NCBI RefSeq assembly: GCF_040545805.1
Contig: NZ_JBEPMO010000011.1
Location: forward strand, 15,538 to 79,537
Direction of reading: 5' to 3'
Source of the DNA: Moheibacter stercoris
GTDB taxonomy: Bacteria; Bacteroidota; Bacteroidia; Flavobacteriales; Weeksellaceae
DNA: 64,000 nucleotides
This document shows, one piece after another, positions 44,339-53,495 of this stretch. Both the position numbers and the translations under genes were made by a program. Numbering within the stretch: position 1 is the stretch's first letter; each line of letters begins with the position of its first letter. The notes below the pieces were generated by a model. That model did not search any database. It saw only the letters and a list, made by a program, of their open reading frames with translations, and was not told the origin of the DNA.

Positions 44339-47161
44339 ATGAATGACAATATAGAGGTTTATGGCGCCAGAGAACACAATCTCAAAGACATCGATGTAAA
44401 AATTCCAAGAGAAAAATTAGTCGTAATCACAGGTTTGAGCGGAAGTGGGAAATCCTCTTTGGCTTTTGATACCATTTACGCAGAAGGACAACGTCGATAT
44501 ATCGAAACCTTTTCTGCCTATGCGCGTCAATTCTTGGGTGGTATGGAACGTCCCGATGTTGATAAAATTGAAGGTCTGTCTCCTGTGATTGCCATTGAAC
44601 AAAAAACCACATCCAAAAGTCCACGTTCTACTGTCGGAACCATTACCGAAATCTACGATTTCCTTCGATTGTTATATGCTCGCGCTTCCACTGCCTATTC
44701 CTACAATACAAATGAGGAAATGGTTAGTTATACGGACGAACATATAAAAGATTTAATTCGAGAGAAATTTACCGATAAAAAGATTGCCATCCTCTCGCCT
44801 CTTGTGCGTTCTCGAAAAGGTCATTACCGCGAATTGTTTGCCCAAATTGCCAAGAAAGGTTACATGGAAGTTCGTGTCAATGGTGAAGTGGTCGATATTA
44901 CGCCAGGAATGAAACTCGACCGATACAAAACGCATGACATTGAGTTGGTCATTGACAAATTAAAACTCAATGATTCCGTATCCGATGAGCGATTGAAAAG
45001 CTCCATAGATGTTGCCATGCAACATGGCGATAATGTGATGATGGTTTTGGACTATGAAACCAATGAAGCGCGTTTCTATAGCCGAAATTTAATGTGTCCA
45101 ACTACGGGAATTTCGTATCCGACTCCAGAACCCAACACCTTTTCCTTTAATTCACCCAAAGGCGCATGCCCAACTTGTTCTGGTTTAGGGGAATTGAAAG
45201 AAATCAATTTGGACAAAGTTTTTCCAGATAAAAATCGATCCATGAAAAATGGTATGATTGCCCCTTTGGAAGAATTGAAAAACACAAGCCGAATCAAAAA
45301 GCAAATTGAATCCATTTATGCGAAATATGATGTTGCGTTAGACAAACCTTACAACAAATTAAAGCCTGAATTGATTCATGATATTTTGTATGGACTGAAA
45401 GAAACAGTCGATGTTCAATTAAATTATGCCAACGTCAGCAAAGTCTATAAAATTGATTTTGAAGGATTGATTCCTTATTTGGAAGATTTAATGAATGATA
45501 AGATGAATCCTTCTTCGGGTTCCGTTTCTCGAAAATTCACCAAACAAGTAAAATGTCCAGATTGCGAAGGATATCGATTGAACAAAGAATCTTTGCATTT
45601 CAAAATCGATGATAAGCATATAGCCGAAGTCGCACATTTCGATTTGCAATTTTTGATGAATTGGATTAATACGCTTGACAAAAAATTAGACAAAAAACAA
45701 CAAATCATTGCCCAAGAAATCATCAAAGAAATTCATTCTCGATTAGGATTTTTATTGAATGTAGGATTGGATTATTTAGCCTTAGATAGACCGTCCAAAA
45801 GTCTTTCTGGCGGAGAAGCCCAGCGAATTCGTTTGGCAACTCAAATCGGATCTCAATTGGTCAATGTTTTGTATATTTTAGACGAACCTTCCATTGGATT
45901 GCATCAAAGGGACAATGTCAAATTGATTGATTCCTTGAAAAAACTTCGCGATATAGGAAATTCTGTTTTGGTTGTGGAACATGACAAAGACATGATTTTG
46001 GAATCTGATTATGTCATAGATATCGGACCTAAAGCAGGAAGACGTGGTGGAAAAATTGTTTGGCAAGGAGAACCACACGAAATTAAAGAGGCTGACACTT
46101 TAACATCGGGCTATTTAAACGGAACCTTGGATTTTGAAATACCTGAAAAACGACGTGAGGGAAATGGAAATTTCTTGACCTTGAAAGGCGCAACAGGAAA
46201 TAACTTGAAAAAGGTAGATTTAACGATTCCTCTTGGGAAATTGGTGGTTGTGACAGGTGTTTCAGGAAGTGGAAAATCGACATTGATTACCGAAACCCTC
46301 TACCCCATTTTGAGCAAACATTTTTATCGTGCTGAGAAAGAACCTATGCCTTTCAAAAGCATTGAAGGTTTGGAACATTTGGACAAAGTCATCGAAGTGG
46401 ATCAATCACCAATTGGACGAACTCCAAGATCAAATCCAGCTACTTATACCAATTTGTTTTCGGACATCAGAAATTTGTTTACTCAATTACCAGAAGCGAA
46501 AATTCGTGGATACAAACCAGGTCGTTTTTCTTTTAATGTGAAAGGCGGACGATGCGAAACATGTGAAGGAGCTGGTTTGAAAGTAATTGAAATGAATTTC
46601 TTGCCCGATGTGTATGTTCCGTGCGAAACTTGTCAAGGTAAACGTTTCAATCGAGAAACTTTGGAAATTCGTTACAAAGGAAAATCGATTTCCGATGTAT
46701 TGGATATGACGGTCAATGAAGCTGTAGAATTTTTTGAACCGATTCCAAAAATATATCGAAGTGTCAAAACCTTACAAGATGTAGGTTTAGGGTATATCAC
46801 GTTGGGACAACAATCCACAACCCTTTCGGGTGGAGAAGCGCAACGTGTGAAATTGGCTTCTGAATTGAGCAAAAAGCAAACAGGAAAAACCATCTACATT
46901 TTGGATGAACCCACTACTGGATTGCATTTTGAGGACATCCGTGTTTTGATGGGCGTCATCAATCAAATTGTGGAACATGGAAATACCGTTATCATCATCG
47001 AACATAATTTGGATGTGATTAAATTGGCCGATCATATCATTGACATAGGTCCAGAAGGTGGTGCTAAAGGTGGTAAAATCGTGGCTCAAGGGACTCCAGA
47101 AGAAATTGTAAAAGAACCCAAGAGTATTACGGGGAAATTTTTAAAGGAGGAATTGAAGTAA
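44339..47161 (+). CDS. uvrA: Excinuclease ABC subunit A
   Basis: The 940-residue ATPase recognises DNA damage and loads UvrB in nucleotide excision repair. Two ABC cassettes are present: Walker A GLSGSGKSSLAFDT and GVSGSGKSTLITET, signatures SLSGGEAQRIRLA and LSGGEAQRVKLA, and Walker B LDEPSIGLHQRD and LDEPTTGLHFED. The central zinc finger is CETCEGAG to CETCQG. In the first zinc module one cysteine pair is incomplete (CPTTG where E. coli has CPICG). A TTG-start gene follows after 6 bp. Confidence 0.97.
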   Translation: MNDNIEVYGAREHNLKDIDVKIPREKLVVITGLSGSGKSSLAFDTIYAEGQRRYIETFSAYARQFLGGMERPDVDKIEGLSPVIAIEQKTTSKSPRSTVGTITEIYDFLRLLYARASTAYSYNTNEEMVSYTDEHIKDLIREKFTDKKIAILSPLVRSRKGHYRELFAQIAKKGYMEVRVNGEVVDITPGMKLDRYKTHDIELVIDKLKLNDSVSDERLKSSIDVAMQHGDNVMMVLDYETNEARFYSRNLMCPTTGISYPTPEPNTFSFNSPKGACPTCSGLGELKEINLDKVFPDKNRSMKNGMIAPLEELKNTSRIKKQIESIYAKYDVALDKPYNKLKPELIHDILYGLKETVDVQLNYANVSKVYKIDFEGLIPYLEDLMNDKMNPSSGSVSRKFTKQVKCPDCEGYRLNKESLHFKIDDKHIAEVAHFDLQFLMNWINTLDKKLDKKQQIIAQEIIKEIHSRLGFLLNVGLDYLALDRPSKSLSGGEAQRIRLATQIGSQLVNVLYILDEPSIGLHQRDNVKLIDSLKKLRDIGNSVLVVEHDKDMILESDYVIDIGPKAGRRGGKIVWQGEPHEIKEADTLTSGYLNGTLDFEIPEKRREGNGNFLTLKGATGNNLKKVDLTIPLGKLVVVTGVSGSGKSTLITETLYPILSKHFYRAEKEPMPFKSIEGLEHLDKVIEVDQSPIGRTPRSNPATYTNLFSDIRNLFTQLPEAKIRGYKPGRFSFNVKGGRCETCEGAGLKVIEMNFLPDVYVPCETCQGKRFNRETLEIRYKGKSISDVLDMTVNEAVEFFEPIPKIYRSVKTLQDVGLGYITLGQQSTTLSGGEAQRVKLASELSKKQTGKTIYILDEPTTGLHFEDIRVLMGVINQIVEHGNTVIIIEHNLDVIKLADHIIDIGPEGGAKGGKIVAQGTPEEIVKEPKSITGKFLKEELK

Positions 47162-47167
47162 GTTTAA

Positions 47168-47728
47168 TTGAAAATTTTGAATTTCAAATTCCATACTTCA
47201 GGAAACATTACGCAAGAATTTTTCAAAAGAGGAATTTCCAATTTCCTTGATGCCATGCAGCATGTGAAACATCTTCCGTATGGCCGAAATTCCGATCGAA
47301 AAAATTTTCTTTTGGTTCTAGAAGAAAACAAAGGTACTTGTAGTTCCAAACATGCCTTGTTACAAGAATTGGCAATTGAAAATGAATTCTTAGAGGTGAA
47401 GTTAATGATGGGACTATTTGAAATGAATGGAACTTCCTATCCGAGAATTCAAAAGACACTAGAAGCAAATGGATTAAACTATATTCCAGAAGCACATAAT
47501 TACCTAAAAATCAAAGGTGAAATTTATGATTGTACCAGTTCGACTTCCCATTCAAAAGATTTTTCACCTTATTTAATTCAAGAAATCGAAATTCAACCGA
47601 GCGATGTTACGGAAAGAAAGATTCAAATTCATCAAGAATTCTTAAAAAGCTGGTGTTCAAAAAAAGGATTCGATTTTGAGCAAATTTGGAAAATTCGTGA
47701 GCAATGCATTCAAAATTTGAGTGTTTAA
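47168..47728 (+). CDS. Transglutaminase-like protein
   Basis: The 186-residue ORF starts at TTG 47168, only 6 bp after uvrA. I do not recognise a named family, but C58 in GTCSSKHALLQELA, H110 in EAHNYLKIKG and D121 in EIYDCTSS have the order and local context of a transglutaminase-like Cys-His-Asp triad. The rest of the protein is short for a peptidase. It could be a cysteine protease or amidase-like enzyme, or a structural relative without activity. Confidence 0.6.
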   Translation: MKILNFKFHTSGNITQEFFKRGISNFLDAMQHVKHLPYGRNSDRKNFLLVLEENKGTCSSKHALLQELAIENEFLEVKLMMGLFEMNGTSYPRIQKTLEANGLNYIPEAHNYLKIKGEIYDCTSSTSHSKDFSPYLIQEIEIQPSDVTERKIQIHQEFLKSWCSKKGFDFEQIWKIREQCIQNLSV

Positions 47729-47818
47729 GATGCCTTCATGCCTATGTTTTATTGAGATGAATTCGGAAAGATTCGTTCATTTCCAAATAAAACTCGGATA
47801 TTTGCAAAAATTTAAGTT

Positions 47819-48811
47819 TTGTCTTCAAACTTCGTAGATTACATCAAGATATATTGTAAAAGTGGAAATGGTGGACCGGGTTCTGCCCATTTACATCGTG
47901 AAAAGTTCATTGAAAAAGGTGGACCTGACGGTGGTGATGGTGGACGCGGTGGACATATCATTTTAAGAGGAAATGCCCAACTTTGGACACTTCTAGCCTT
48001 ACGTTATACTCGCCATTTAAAAGCAAGTAACGGTGAACGTGGAGGAACTTCACGCTCAACAGGAGCCGATGGTGAAGATGTTTACATTGACGTTCCCATT
48101 GGTACAATTGCCAAAACAGAAACAGGTGAATTCATCGGAGAAATCTCTGAGGATGGACAAGAAGTAATTTTGCTAGAAGGAGGAAAAGGAGGTTTGGGTA
48201 ACTGGCATTTCCGTTCGTCAACTCGACAAACGCCTCGATACGCGCAACCTGGTTTACCTGGACAAGAATTACCGATCATTTTGGAATTGAAAATCTTGGC
48301 CGATGTAGGGTTGGTTGGTTTTCCCAATGCTGGTAAGTCGACACTTTTATCGGTTGTATCTGCAGCGAAACCCAAAATTGCAGATTATGCTTTTACTACT
48401 TTGACGCCCAATTTAGGAATTGTGGAATACAGAAACCATCAGTCTTTTGTGATGGCAGACATTCCTGGAATTATTGAAGGTGCGGCTGAAGGAAAAGGTT
48501 TGGGACATCGTTTCTTACGACATATTGAACGTAATTCTGTTTTACTTTTCTTAATTCCTGCCGATGCGGAAGATTATGAAAAAGAATATGAAATTTTATT
48601 GAATGAATTGCGCAAATACAATCCTGAATTACTAGATAAGGGACGAATTCTAGCCATTTCAAAATCGGATATGTTGGATGATGAATTAAAAGCAGAAATT
48701 GCTGCTTTGCTTCCAAAAGACATTCCGCATGTTTTCTTTTCTTCAGTCACCAATCAAGGTTTGACGGAATTGAAAGACATGCTCTGGAAAGAGATAAATA
48801 AGGAAATATAA
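47819..48811 (+). CDS. obgE: GTPase Obg
   Basis: The 330-residue GTPase joins an N-terminal glycine-rich OBG domain (GNGGPGSAHLHREKFIEKGG, DGGDGGRGGHI) to a G domain with GFPNAGKSTLLS, the G3 DIPGIIEGA and SKSDML. It helps large-subunit ribosome assembly and stress response. The start is TTG at 47819. The gene lies about 90 bp after the transglutaminase-like ORF and ends before a perfect palindrome. Confidence 0.96.
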   Translation: MSSNFVDYIKIYCKSGNGGPGSAHLHREKFIEKGGPDGGDGGRGGHIILRGNAQLWTLLALRYTRHLKASNGERGGTSRSTGADGEDVYIDVPIGTIAKTETGEFIGEISEDGQEVILLEGGKGGLGNWHFRSSTRQTPRYAQPGLPGQELPIILELKILADVGLVGFPNAGKSTLLSVVSAAKPKIADYAFTTLTPNLGIVEYRNHQSFVMADIPGIIEGAAEGKGLGHRFLRHIERNSVLLFLIPADAEDYEKEYEILLNELRKYNPELLDKGRILAISKSDMLDDELKAEIAALLPKDIPHVFFSSVTNQGLTELKDMLWKEINKEI

Positions 48812-48814
48812 AGA

Positions 48815-48842
48815 TGTACGATATTCGTTGTACGATATTCGA
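48815..48842. repeat. Two near-perfect copies of a 14-bp direct repeat
   Basis: TGTACGATATTCGT occurs twice in tandem (last base differs). Related words (CGTAAATCTG, GTAAATCGTATA) recur at 48920-48945 on the other side of the terminator palindrome. Confidence 0.7.
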
Positions 48843-48858
48843 TTTAATTGAAAAAATA

Positions 48859-48890
48859 AAAAACCTTGTTAGAATTCTAACAAGGTTTTT
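48859..48890. terminator. Perfect 32-bp palindrome, obgE terminator
   Basis: AAAAACCTTGTTAGAA and its exact complement TTCTAACAAGGTTTTT form a 16-bp palindrome. It serves as a bidirectional terminator between obgE and ctlX. Confidence 0.85.
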
Positions 48891-48949
48891 CTTTATACTG
48901 AACTTTAGAAATCAAAATTCGTAAATCTGAAATTGTAAATCGTATATGA

Positions 48950-49885
48950 TTAAGCTTTTGGCAAGAAAACTTCCGCCATCATACAACGAGCGCTTCCTCC
49001 TCCCAAAGTTTCAATCGTATTGATATCAACCGAAATGATAGGATTGTATTTCTCAATGGTTTGAATTTGCTCTGGAGTCAACGAATTGTATGCAGTTTGC
49101 GACATTACCAAATATTTCGCAGCGCCCATTCCTCCTACTTGCAACATATTTCCTGCAAATTTGTTCATCTGATCCTCGGTTATTGCAATGATTTCTTTGC
49201 CGTTGGATTTCAATTGATCCACCACATTTTTCTTCTCCGATTTATCATCGATAGTGTCCAAACATATCACCGCGTATTCGTCCGCCACACACATCATCAC
49301 ATTGGTATGATAAATGGGCACTCGTTCCCCATTCACAGTTTGATTCGCTTCAAAAATTACCGGCATATATTCGAAATCCTCACAGAATTCCAAGAATAAT
49401 TCTTCGTCAGTTCTAGGCGAAACTGCTGCAAAGGCAATTCGGTTCACGCGATCTAGAATGATACTTCCCGTTCCTTCTAAAAAGATGTCATCTTCTTCCG
49501 CTGATGTATAATCCATGATTTCTTCTGCATCAAAACCCTTTTCACCCAAAAGTTCCAACACATCCTCATCACGACGTTCGTCACGACGATTTTGGGCAAA
49601 CATCGGATACAAAGCAATCATTTTGTTTTCATGAAAAGAAATCCAATTGTTTGGGAAGATGGAATCGGGTGTATGCGGTTTTGGCGTATCCTTTAGAACC
49701 ACAACATTGACTCCATGTTCACGCAATTTGGAAACCATACCTTGAAATTCTTTCAATGCTTTTTCTTGAATGGATTCTGATGATTCATCTGTTTTGTTTT
49801 GAAAAAAGTTGTTGACCGCTGTTTCTTCATTGAATCGGAAATCAACCGGTTCAATCATCAATATGGTATTTGTATATTGTTTCAT
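48950..49885 (-). CDS. ctlX: CtlX, citrulline/guanidino-compound hydrolase-like
   Basis: The 311-residue protein belongs to the amidinotransferase/deiminase superfamily (alpha/beta propeller). Features are the start TILMIEPVDFRFNEETAVNNFFQ, PDSIFPNNWISFH, LEGTGSIILDRV and the C-terminal GGGSARCMMAEVF with the catalytic cysteine. CtlX is named for citrulline utilisation by homology; the reaction is not firmly established in my reading. It forms an operon with the upstream amidinotransferase-like gene 25 bp away. Confidence 0.85.
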   Translation of the reverse strand: MKQYTNTILMIEPVDFRFNEETAVNNFFQNKTDESSESIQEKALKEFQGMVSKLREHGVNVVVLKDTPKPHTPDSIFPNNWISFHENKMIALYPMFAQNRRDERRDEDVLELLGEKGFDAEEIMDYTSAEEDDIFLEGTGSIILDRVNRIAFAAVSPRTDEELFLEFCEDFEYMPVIFEANQTVNGERVPIYHTNVMMCVADEYAVICLDTIDDKSEKKNVVDQLKSNGKEIIAITEDQMNKFAGNMLQVGGMGAAKYLVMSQTAYNSLTPEQIQTIEKYNPIISVDINTIETLGGGSARCMMAEVFLPKA

Positions 49886-49910
49886 TATTTAAAGTATCAA
49901 GTAATTATTC

Positions 49911-50825
49911 TTATTCTCGAATCAAAGGTAAGGTAGAACAACGTAATAAACCTCCCATACGTGAAACATTTCGATAAGGAATTTCTTCCACTGTCATACC
50001 CCATTCGTTGCGCATATGATTGTTCAATCGAGTAAAATTCTGTTCGGAAACGACAACTTCAGGCGAAATCGAAAACACATTGGGATTCATCCAATACATT
50101 TCTTCTTTGGTCACTTCAAATACATTGTTTTTCCCAAAAAGTGAAATCAAAATATCGTAATGCATTTGATTCAAAAATCCGTCTTTGTAGATAATTGCTT
50201 TGTTATGACCAACAGGTTGAAAGGTACAATCCAAATGTAAAATTCCTTTGTAAGGATCGAAATCGTCTTTCACCAATTCTAAATCGATCACCCATTTGTT
50301 GGGAAACAAATCTTTGAAAAATTGAACCGCTTCGAAATTCGTTCTTGCTGTTTTGAAATTCTTATAATCTGAACCTTTGTAAGTTCCGATGAACATAAAT
50401 TCGTTCCACAAAATAACATCTCCACCTTCTACATGAACTTCTTCTGGAATTTTGACGATTTTATCGGGAGCGATAGAACTGATAATGCGTTCATAGGCTT
50501 CTTGTTCGTCAGCACGATCGGGAATAATGTTGGAAATGATAAATTTATCATCAATCGCCATTCCCACATCACGTGCAAAAACTTGATTACAATCTTCCAA
50601 AACCCAAGGTCGAAATACTTGAACTTGATGTTTTTTTAAAACCGCTTCAAAAGCATCCATTTCCATTTTCACATCGACTTCTTTGGGATAATGTCCCAAT
50701 TTAACGCTTTCGTAAGATTTAGAATCATAGGTTTCTTCCAGGGTTGGATCGGGCCCCATAGAATCTGGAATACCCAATACTACGGCTTGAAGTTTAGAAG
50801 TTTCGTTTTTTACATGTAGAATCAT
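49911..50825 (-). CDS. Amidinotransferase/dimethylargininase-family protein
   Basis: The 304-residue protein is a second member of the guanidino-modifying superfamily. Motifs are VFARDVGMAID, VHVEGGDVILWNE, GILHLDCTFQPVGHNKA and GGLLRCSTLPL with the catalytic cysteine. HLDCTFQPVG and the length recall glycine amidinotransferase and arginine-deiminase-like enzymes. It likely acts on a free or peptide-derived guanidino compound, with a partner reaction by CtlX. The exact substrate cannot be read. Confidence 0.82.
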   Translation of the reverse strand: MILHVKNETSKLQAVVLGIPDSMGPDPTLEETYDSKSYESVKLGHYPKEVDVKMEMDAFEAVLKKHQVQVFRPWVLEDCNQVFARDVGMAIDDKFIISNIIPDRADEQEAYERIISSIAPDKIVKIPEEVHVEGGDVILWNEFMFIGTYKGSDYKNFKTARTNFEAVQFFKDLFPNKWVIDLELVKDDFDPYKGILHLDCTFQPVGHNKAIIYKDGFLNQMHYDILISLFGKNNVFEVTKEEMYWMNPNVFSISPEVVVSEQNFTRLNNHMRNEWGMTVEEIPYRNVSRMGGLLRCSTLPLIRE

Positions 50826-50900
50826 AGAGTTAATTTATATAAACCAAATAGAGACAGATGAATCATCTGCCTCTATTGAGAATATTTTAAAAATAGTATT

Positions 50901-51875
50901 TTATTTTTGGATACCCAAAACTTTAAGACCATTGACAGTTGCAATGTTAGACAATTGCTCCACATCATAGTAGTGACAAGCTTCCAACATCACACGTAAT
51001 TCTGTCCAAAGATCACCATCTGAGAAAGGTTTGTAAATATCGTTGATATTATCTGTCCCAAAAGCTACATTGATACCTGCAGGAACCATTTCGTCTACTG
51101 GAGTCATGGAGTTATGACTTGGCGCCAAACGTTCTGTACGGTTGTGATCAATCCAAGCAGTTGGACAAGAAATGATGTGCATGTCTGCTTCTTTGATCAA
51201 GTTGTACAATTCCATTCTATATTTTTTCGGATGAGCCGCAACCGAAATTGAGTGAACAGCGGTTACTTTTCCTTGCATTCCGTGCTCGATGGTTTTACGC
51301 GCCAATTGTTCCGTTTCTTTTTCTTCGTCTGTGTTGAATTGGTCTACGTGAACGTGCACTAATTTCCCTTTGGCTTTTGCTGTGCTCAACAAAATATCCA
51401 AATGTTCGTCTTCACGACCAAAATCTTTTGCTGGTAAACCACCGATGATGTCTACAAAATCAACCGACATATCGAACCATTCACGAGCTTTTGGATCGAT
51501 TACCCCTTTTAATACTTGGTTCGCAAAACGGATTTCAATATCCTTTCCATAATTGTCTTTCAAACGTTGAGCAGCGATCATTGAACGATCTTCAATCACC
51601 TCATCCACATCGATAAACGTTCCTACAGCTTGAGCTCCTTGCTCTAAAAAATGATTGATAGCACGCTCCATTCTTTCGTAGATATCATCTACAGAAGAAT
51701 TTCTTTTCATATCATCTACCAAATGCCATTTTTCTTTTAGATAAGAATTGGTATAAGAAAAAGTATCTTTGGTCAAGGAATAAGCTCTATCTAAATGAGC
51801 ATGCGTATTTACCCAACCTCCTTTTTCTCTAATTTTTTCTAGTACCGCGTCTTTTGGACTCATGTTGTTCTGCAT
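50901..51875 (-). CDS. Cytosine-deaminase-like amidohydrolase
   Basis: The 324-residue metal-dependent hydrolase has NTHAHLDR (H25, H27), KLVHVHVDQFN (H174, H176), AVHSISVAAH (H208) and AFGTDNIND (D275), the metal-site layout of cytosine deaminase/AtzC-like amidohydrolases. Where cytosine deaminase has an acidic residue after the HxD (HCDEID), this protein has Gln (HVDQFN), so the catalytic acid is altered. It lies 75 bp upstream of the amidinotransferase-like gene on the same strand, suggesting a shared pathway on ureido or guanidino compounds. Confidence 0.82.
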   Translation of the reverse strand: MQNNMSPKDAVLEKIREKGGWVNTHAHLDRAYSLTKDTFSYTNSYLKEKWHLVDDMKRNSSVDDIYERMERAINHFLEQGAQAVGTFIDVDEVIEDRSMIAAQRLKDNYGKDIEIRFANQVLKGVIDPKAREWFDMSVDFVDIIGGLPAKDFGREDEHLDILLSTAKAKGKLVHVHVDQFNTDEEKETEQLARKTIEHGMQGKVTAVHSISVAAHPKKYRMELYNLIKEADMHIISCPTAWIDHNRTERLAPSHNSMTPVDEMVPAGINVAFGTDNINDIYKPFSDGDLWTELRVMLEACHYYDVEQLSNIATVNGLKVLGIQK

Positions 51876-51968
51876 AACTGAATGTGATTTTTGCCAAAAT
51901 TAAGCAATTATAAGGGAATCCTAAAATGAGGAATGTAAATTTTTCAACTCTAAATTAAATATGATTTC

Positions 51969-51976
51969 TATATTTG
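51969..51976 (+). promoter_or_regulatory. Candidate -7 box TATATTTG
   Basis: The box matches TAnnTTTG and lies 25 bp before the TTG start at 52002. Confidence 0.5.
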
Positions 51977-52001
51977 TTCGAAATAAAAAAAGGATAGCAA
52001 A

Positions 52002-52517
52002 TTGAACACAGTCTGGATTATTTTAGCAAGTATTTTACCGGTTGCCATTGTTGGTTTCGCGATGTACAAAATGATTAGTAAATTCCTCGAAAACGAGAAC
52101 ATGAGAAGAGAGATTGAGGTAAGAAAAGTTAGCAATTCTCAAATCATGCCGCAAAGACTAGCTTCTTATGAACGCATGGCATTGTTTTTGGAACGAATTA
52201 AACCCACAGGATTGGCGCGAAGATATACGCCTCAATCTTCTGCTAAGAATTATGAATCCATTTTGATTCAAGCAATTCAAGCAGAATGGGAACATAATTT
52301 GAGTCAACAAATCTATGTGAACCCTGAAACTTGGAAATTGATTTATTCAGCTAAAAACGCTACCCAAAATTTCATTCGTCAATGTGCGTCTGATTTGGGA
52401 GAAGATGCAACGGCTGAACAACTACAAGAATACATCATCACGAAATCAATTTCGGAAAATTCACCTTCCAATGCCGCTTTGTTAAAATTACAAGTGGACA
52501 TTCAAGGGAATTTATAA
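52002..52517 (+). CDS. Membrane-anchored protein, probably DUF7935 family
   Basis: The 171-residue protein has one N-terminal membrane segment (residues 3-24) and a helical soluble part (MPQRLASYERMALFLERIKP, GEDATAEQLQEYI). It starts at TTG with AGGATAG upstream. I believe this matches a conserved flavobacterial family now called DUF7935, without known function. Confidence 0.75.
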   Translation: MNTVWIILASILPVAIVGFAMYKMISKFLENENMRREIEVRKVSNSQIMPQRLASYERMALFLERIKPTGLARRYTPQSSAKNYESILIQAIQAEWEHNLSQQIYVNPETWKLIYSAKNATQNFIRQCASDLGEDATAEQLQEYIITKSISENSPSNAALLKLQVDIQGNL

Positions 52518-52543
52518 ACTTTAAAATTCAAACGAATGATAGT

Positions 52544-52579
52544 TACCCAAAGTACCTAGAGTGCTTTGGGTATTTTTTT
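52544..52579 (+). terminator. Terminator
   Basis: TACCCAAAGTAC pairs with GTGCTTTGGGTA (one wobble) around CTAGA, followed by Ts. Confidence 0.85.
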
Positions 52580-52644
52580 AACGTTAGATTCATCACTTGT
52601 AAAGAATTCTAGTATATTTAAATTCAGAACCTTAATTTTTCCAC

Positions 52645-53424
52645 ATGAAATCACCTGCACTTTTCTTACTTCTTTTGGTATTTGGGCATTTCAGCTATGC
52701 TCAAACGGCGGAAGAATTAAATCAAAAATCCATCGAATTACTAGAATTAGAACAATACGAAGAAGCCTTACCTCTCATTCAAAAATCTGCAGAAATGGGC
52801 CATGCCGAAGCACAATACCATTATGGCTTATTTTTACAAGATGGCATTGGAATTGAAAAAAATATGGTCGAAGCTATAAAATGGTTTGAAAAATCTTCCA
52901 ATCAAAATTACAACAATAGCCATTATGCGTTGATGATGGCTTATGGCAACGGATTGGACATTGAGCAAGATTTGAAAAAAGGTTTTGACTATGCGATGAA
53001 ATGCGCCAACAACCAAGATGCAACTTGTATGTGGAATGTTGCCAATGCCTATTTAACGGGTTTGGGTGTCGATGAAAATCCTGAAAAATTCAAAGAATGG
53101 ATCCTGAAATTGGCAAAACTACCCAATCCCGAAAATCTTGAATTAAGCGGGAAAATTACTTCTGCCCGATTGGAATTGGCTCGATTTTATAGAAATGGAA
53201 ACCATTTTGAAAAAGATTTGTATCAAAGCTATCTTTGGTATTTGATCTTTAACGAATTCAAAATTGATTTTAGCTATTTCCTTCAATCCGAAGTGGTAAA
53301 AGAAATAAAGGAATTGGAAAAGGAACTAAACGAGTCTCAATTGAAATCTGCACCTGAAGATGCCGAAAAATTATTGGGACGAAAACTGATGAATCTTTCC
53401 AATTTACATCAACCAGGAATTTAA
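52645..53424 (+). CDS. Secreted Sel1-repeat protein
   Basis: The 259-residue protein has a signal peptide (ending FSYAQ) and at least three Sel1-type repeats: AEAQYHYGLFLQDGIGIEKN, YALMMAYGNGLDIEQDLKKG, MWNVANAYLTGLGVDENPEK. Sel1 repeats mediate protein-protein contact, often in periplasmic or signalling complexes. The partner is unknown. It is a single-gene unit with its own terminator. Confidence 0.88.
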   Translation: MKSPALFLLLLVFGHFSYAQTAEELNQKSIELLELEQYEEALPLIQKSAEMGHAEAQYHYGLFLQDGIGIEKNMVEAIKWFEKSSNQNYNNSHYALMMAYGNGLDIEQDLKKGFDYAMKCANNQDATCMWNVANAYLTGLGVDENPEKFKEWILKLAKLPNPENLELSGKITSARLELARFYRNGNHFEKDLYQSYLWYLIFNEFKIDFSYFLQSEVVKEIKELEKELNESQLKSAPEDAEKLLGRKLMNLSNLHQPGI

Positions 53425-53445
53425 TTCAATTAGAATAATGCAAAC

Positions 53446-53478
53446 AAAAAATCCTCGAAACAATTCGAGGATTTTTTT
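53446..53478. terminator. Convergent terminator
   Basis: AAAAAATCCTCGAA and TTCGAGGATTTTTT form a perfect 14-bp stem with a 4-nt loop, between the Sel1 gene and sprE/porW. Confidence 0.9.
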
Positions 53479-53495
53479 ATTTCAGTCAATAACTA

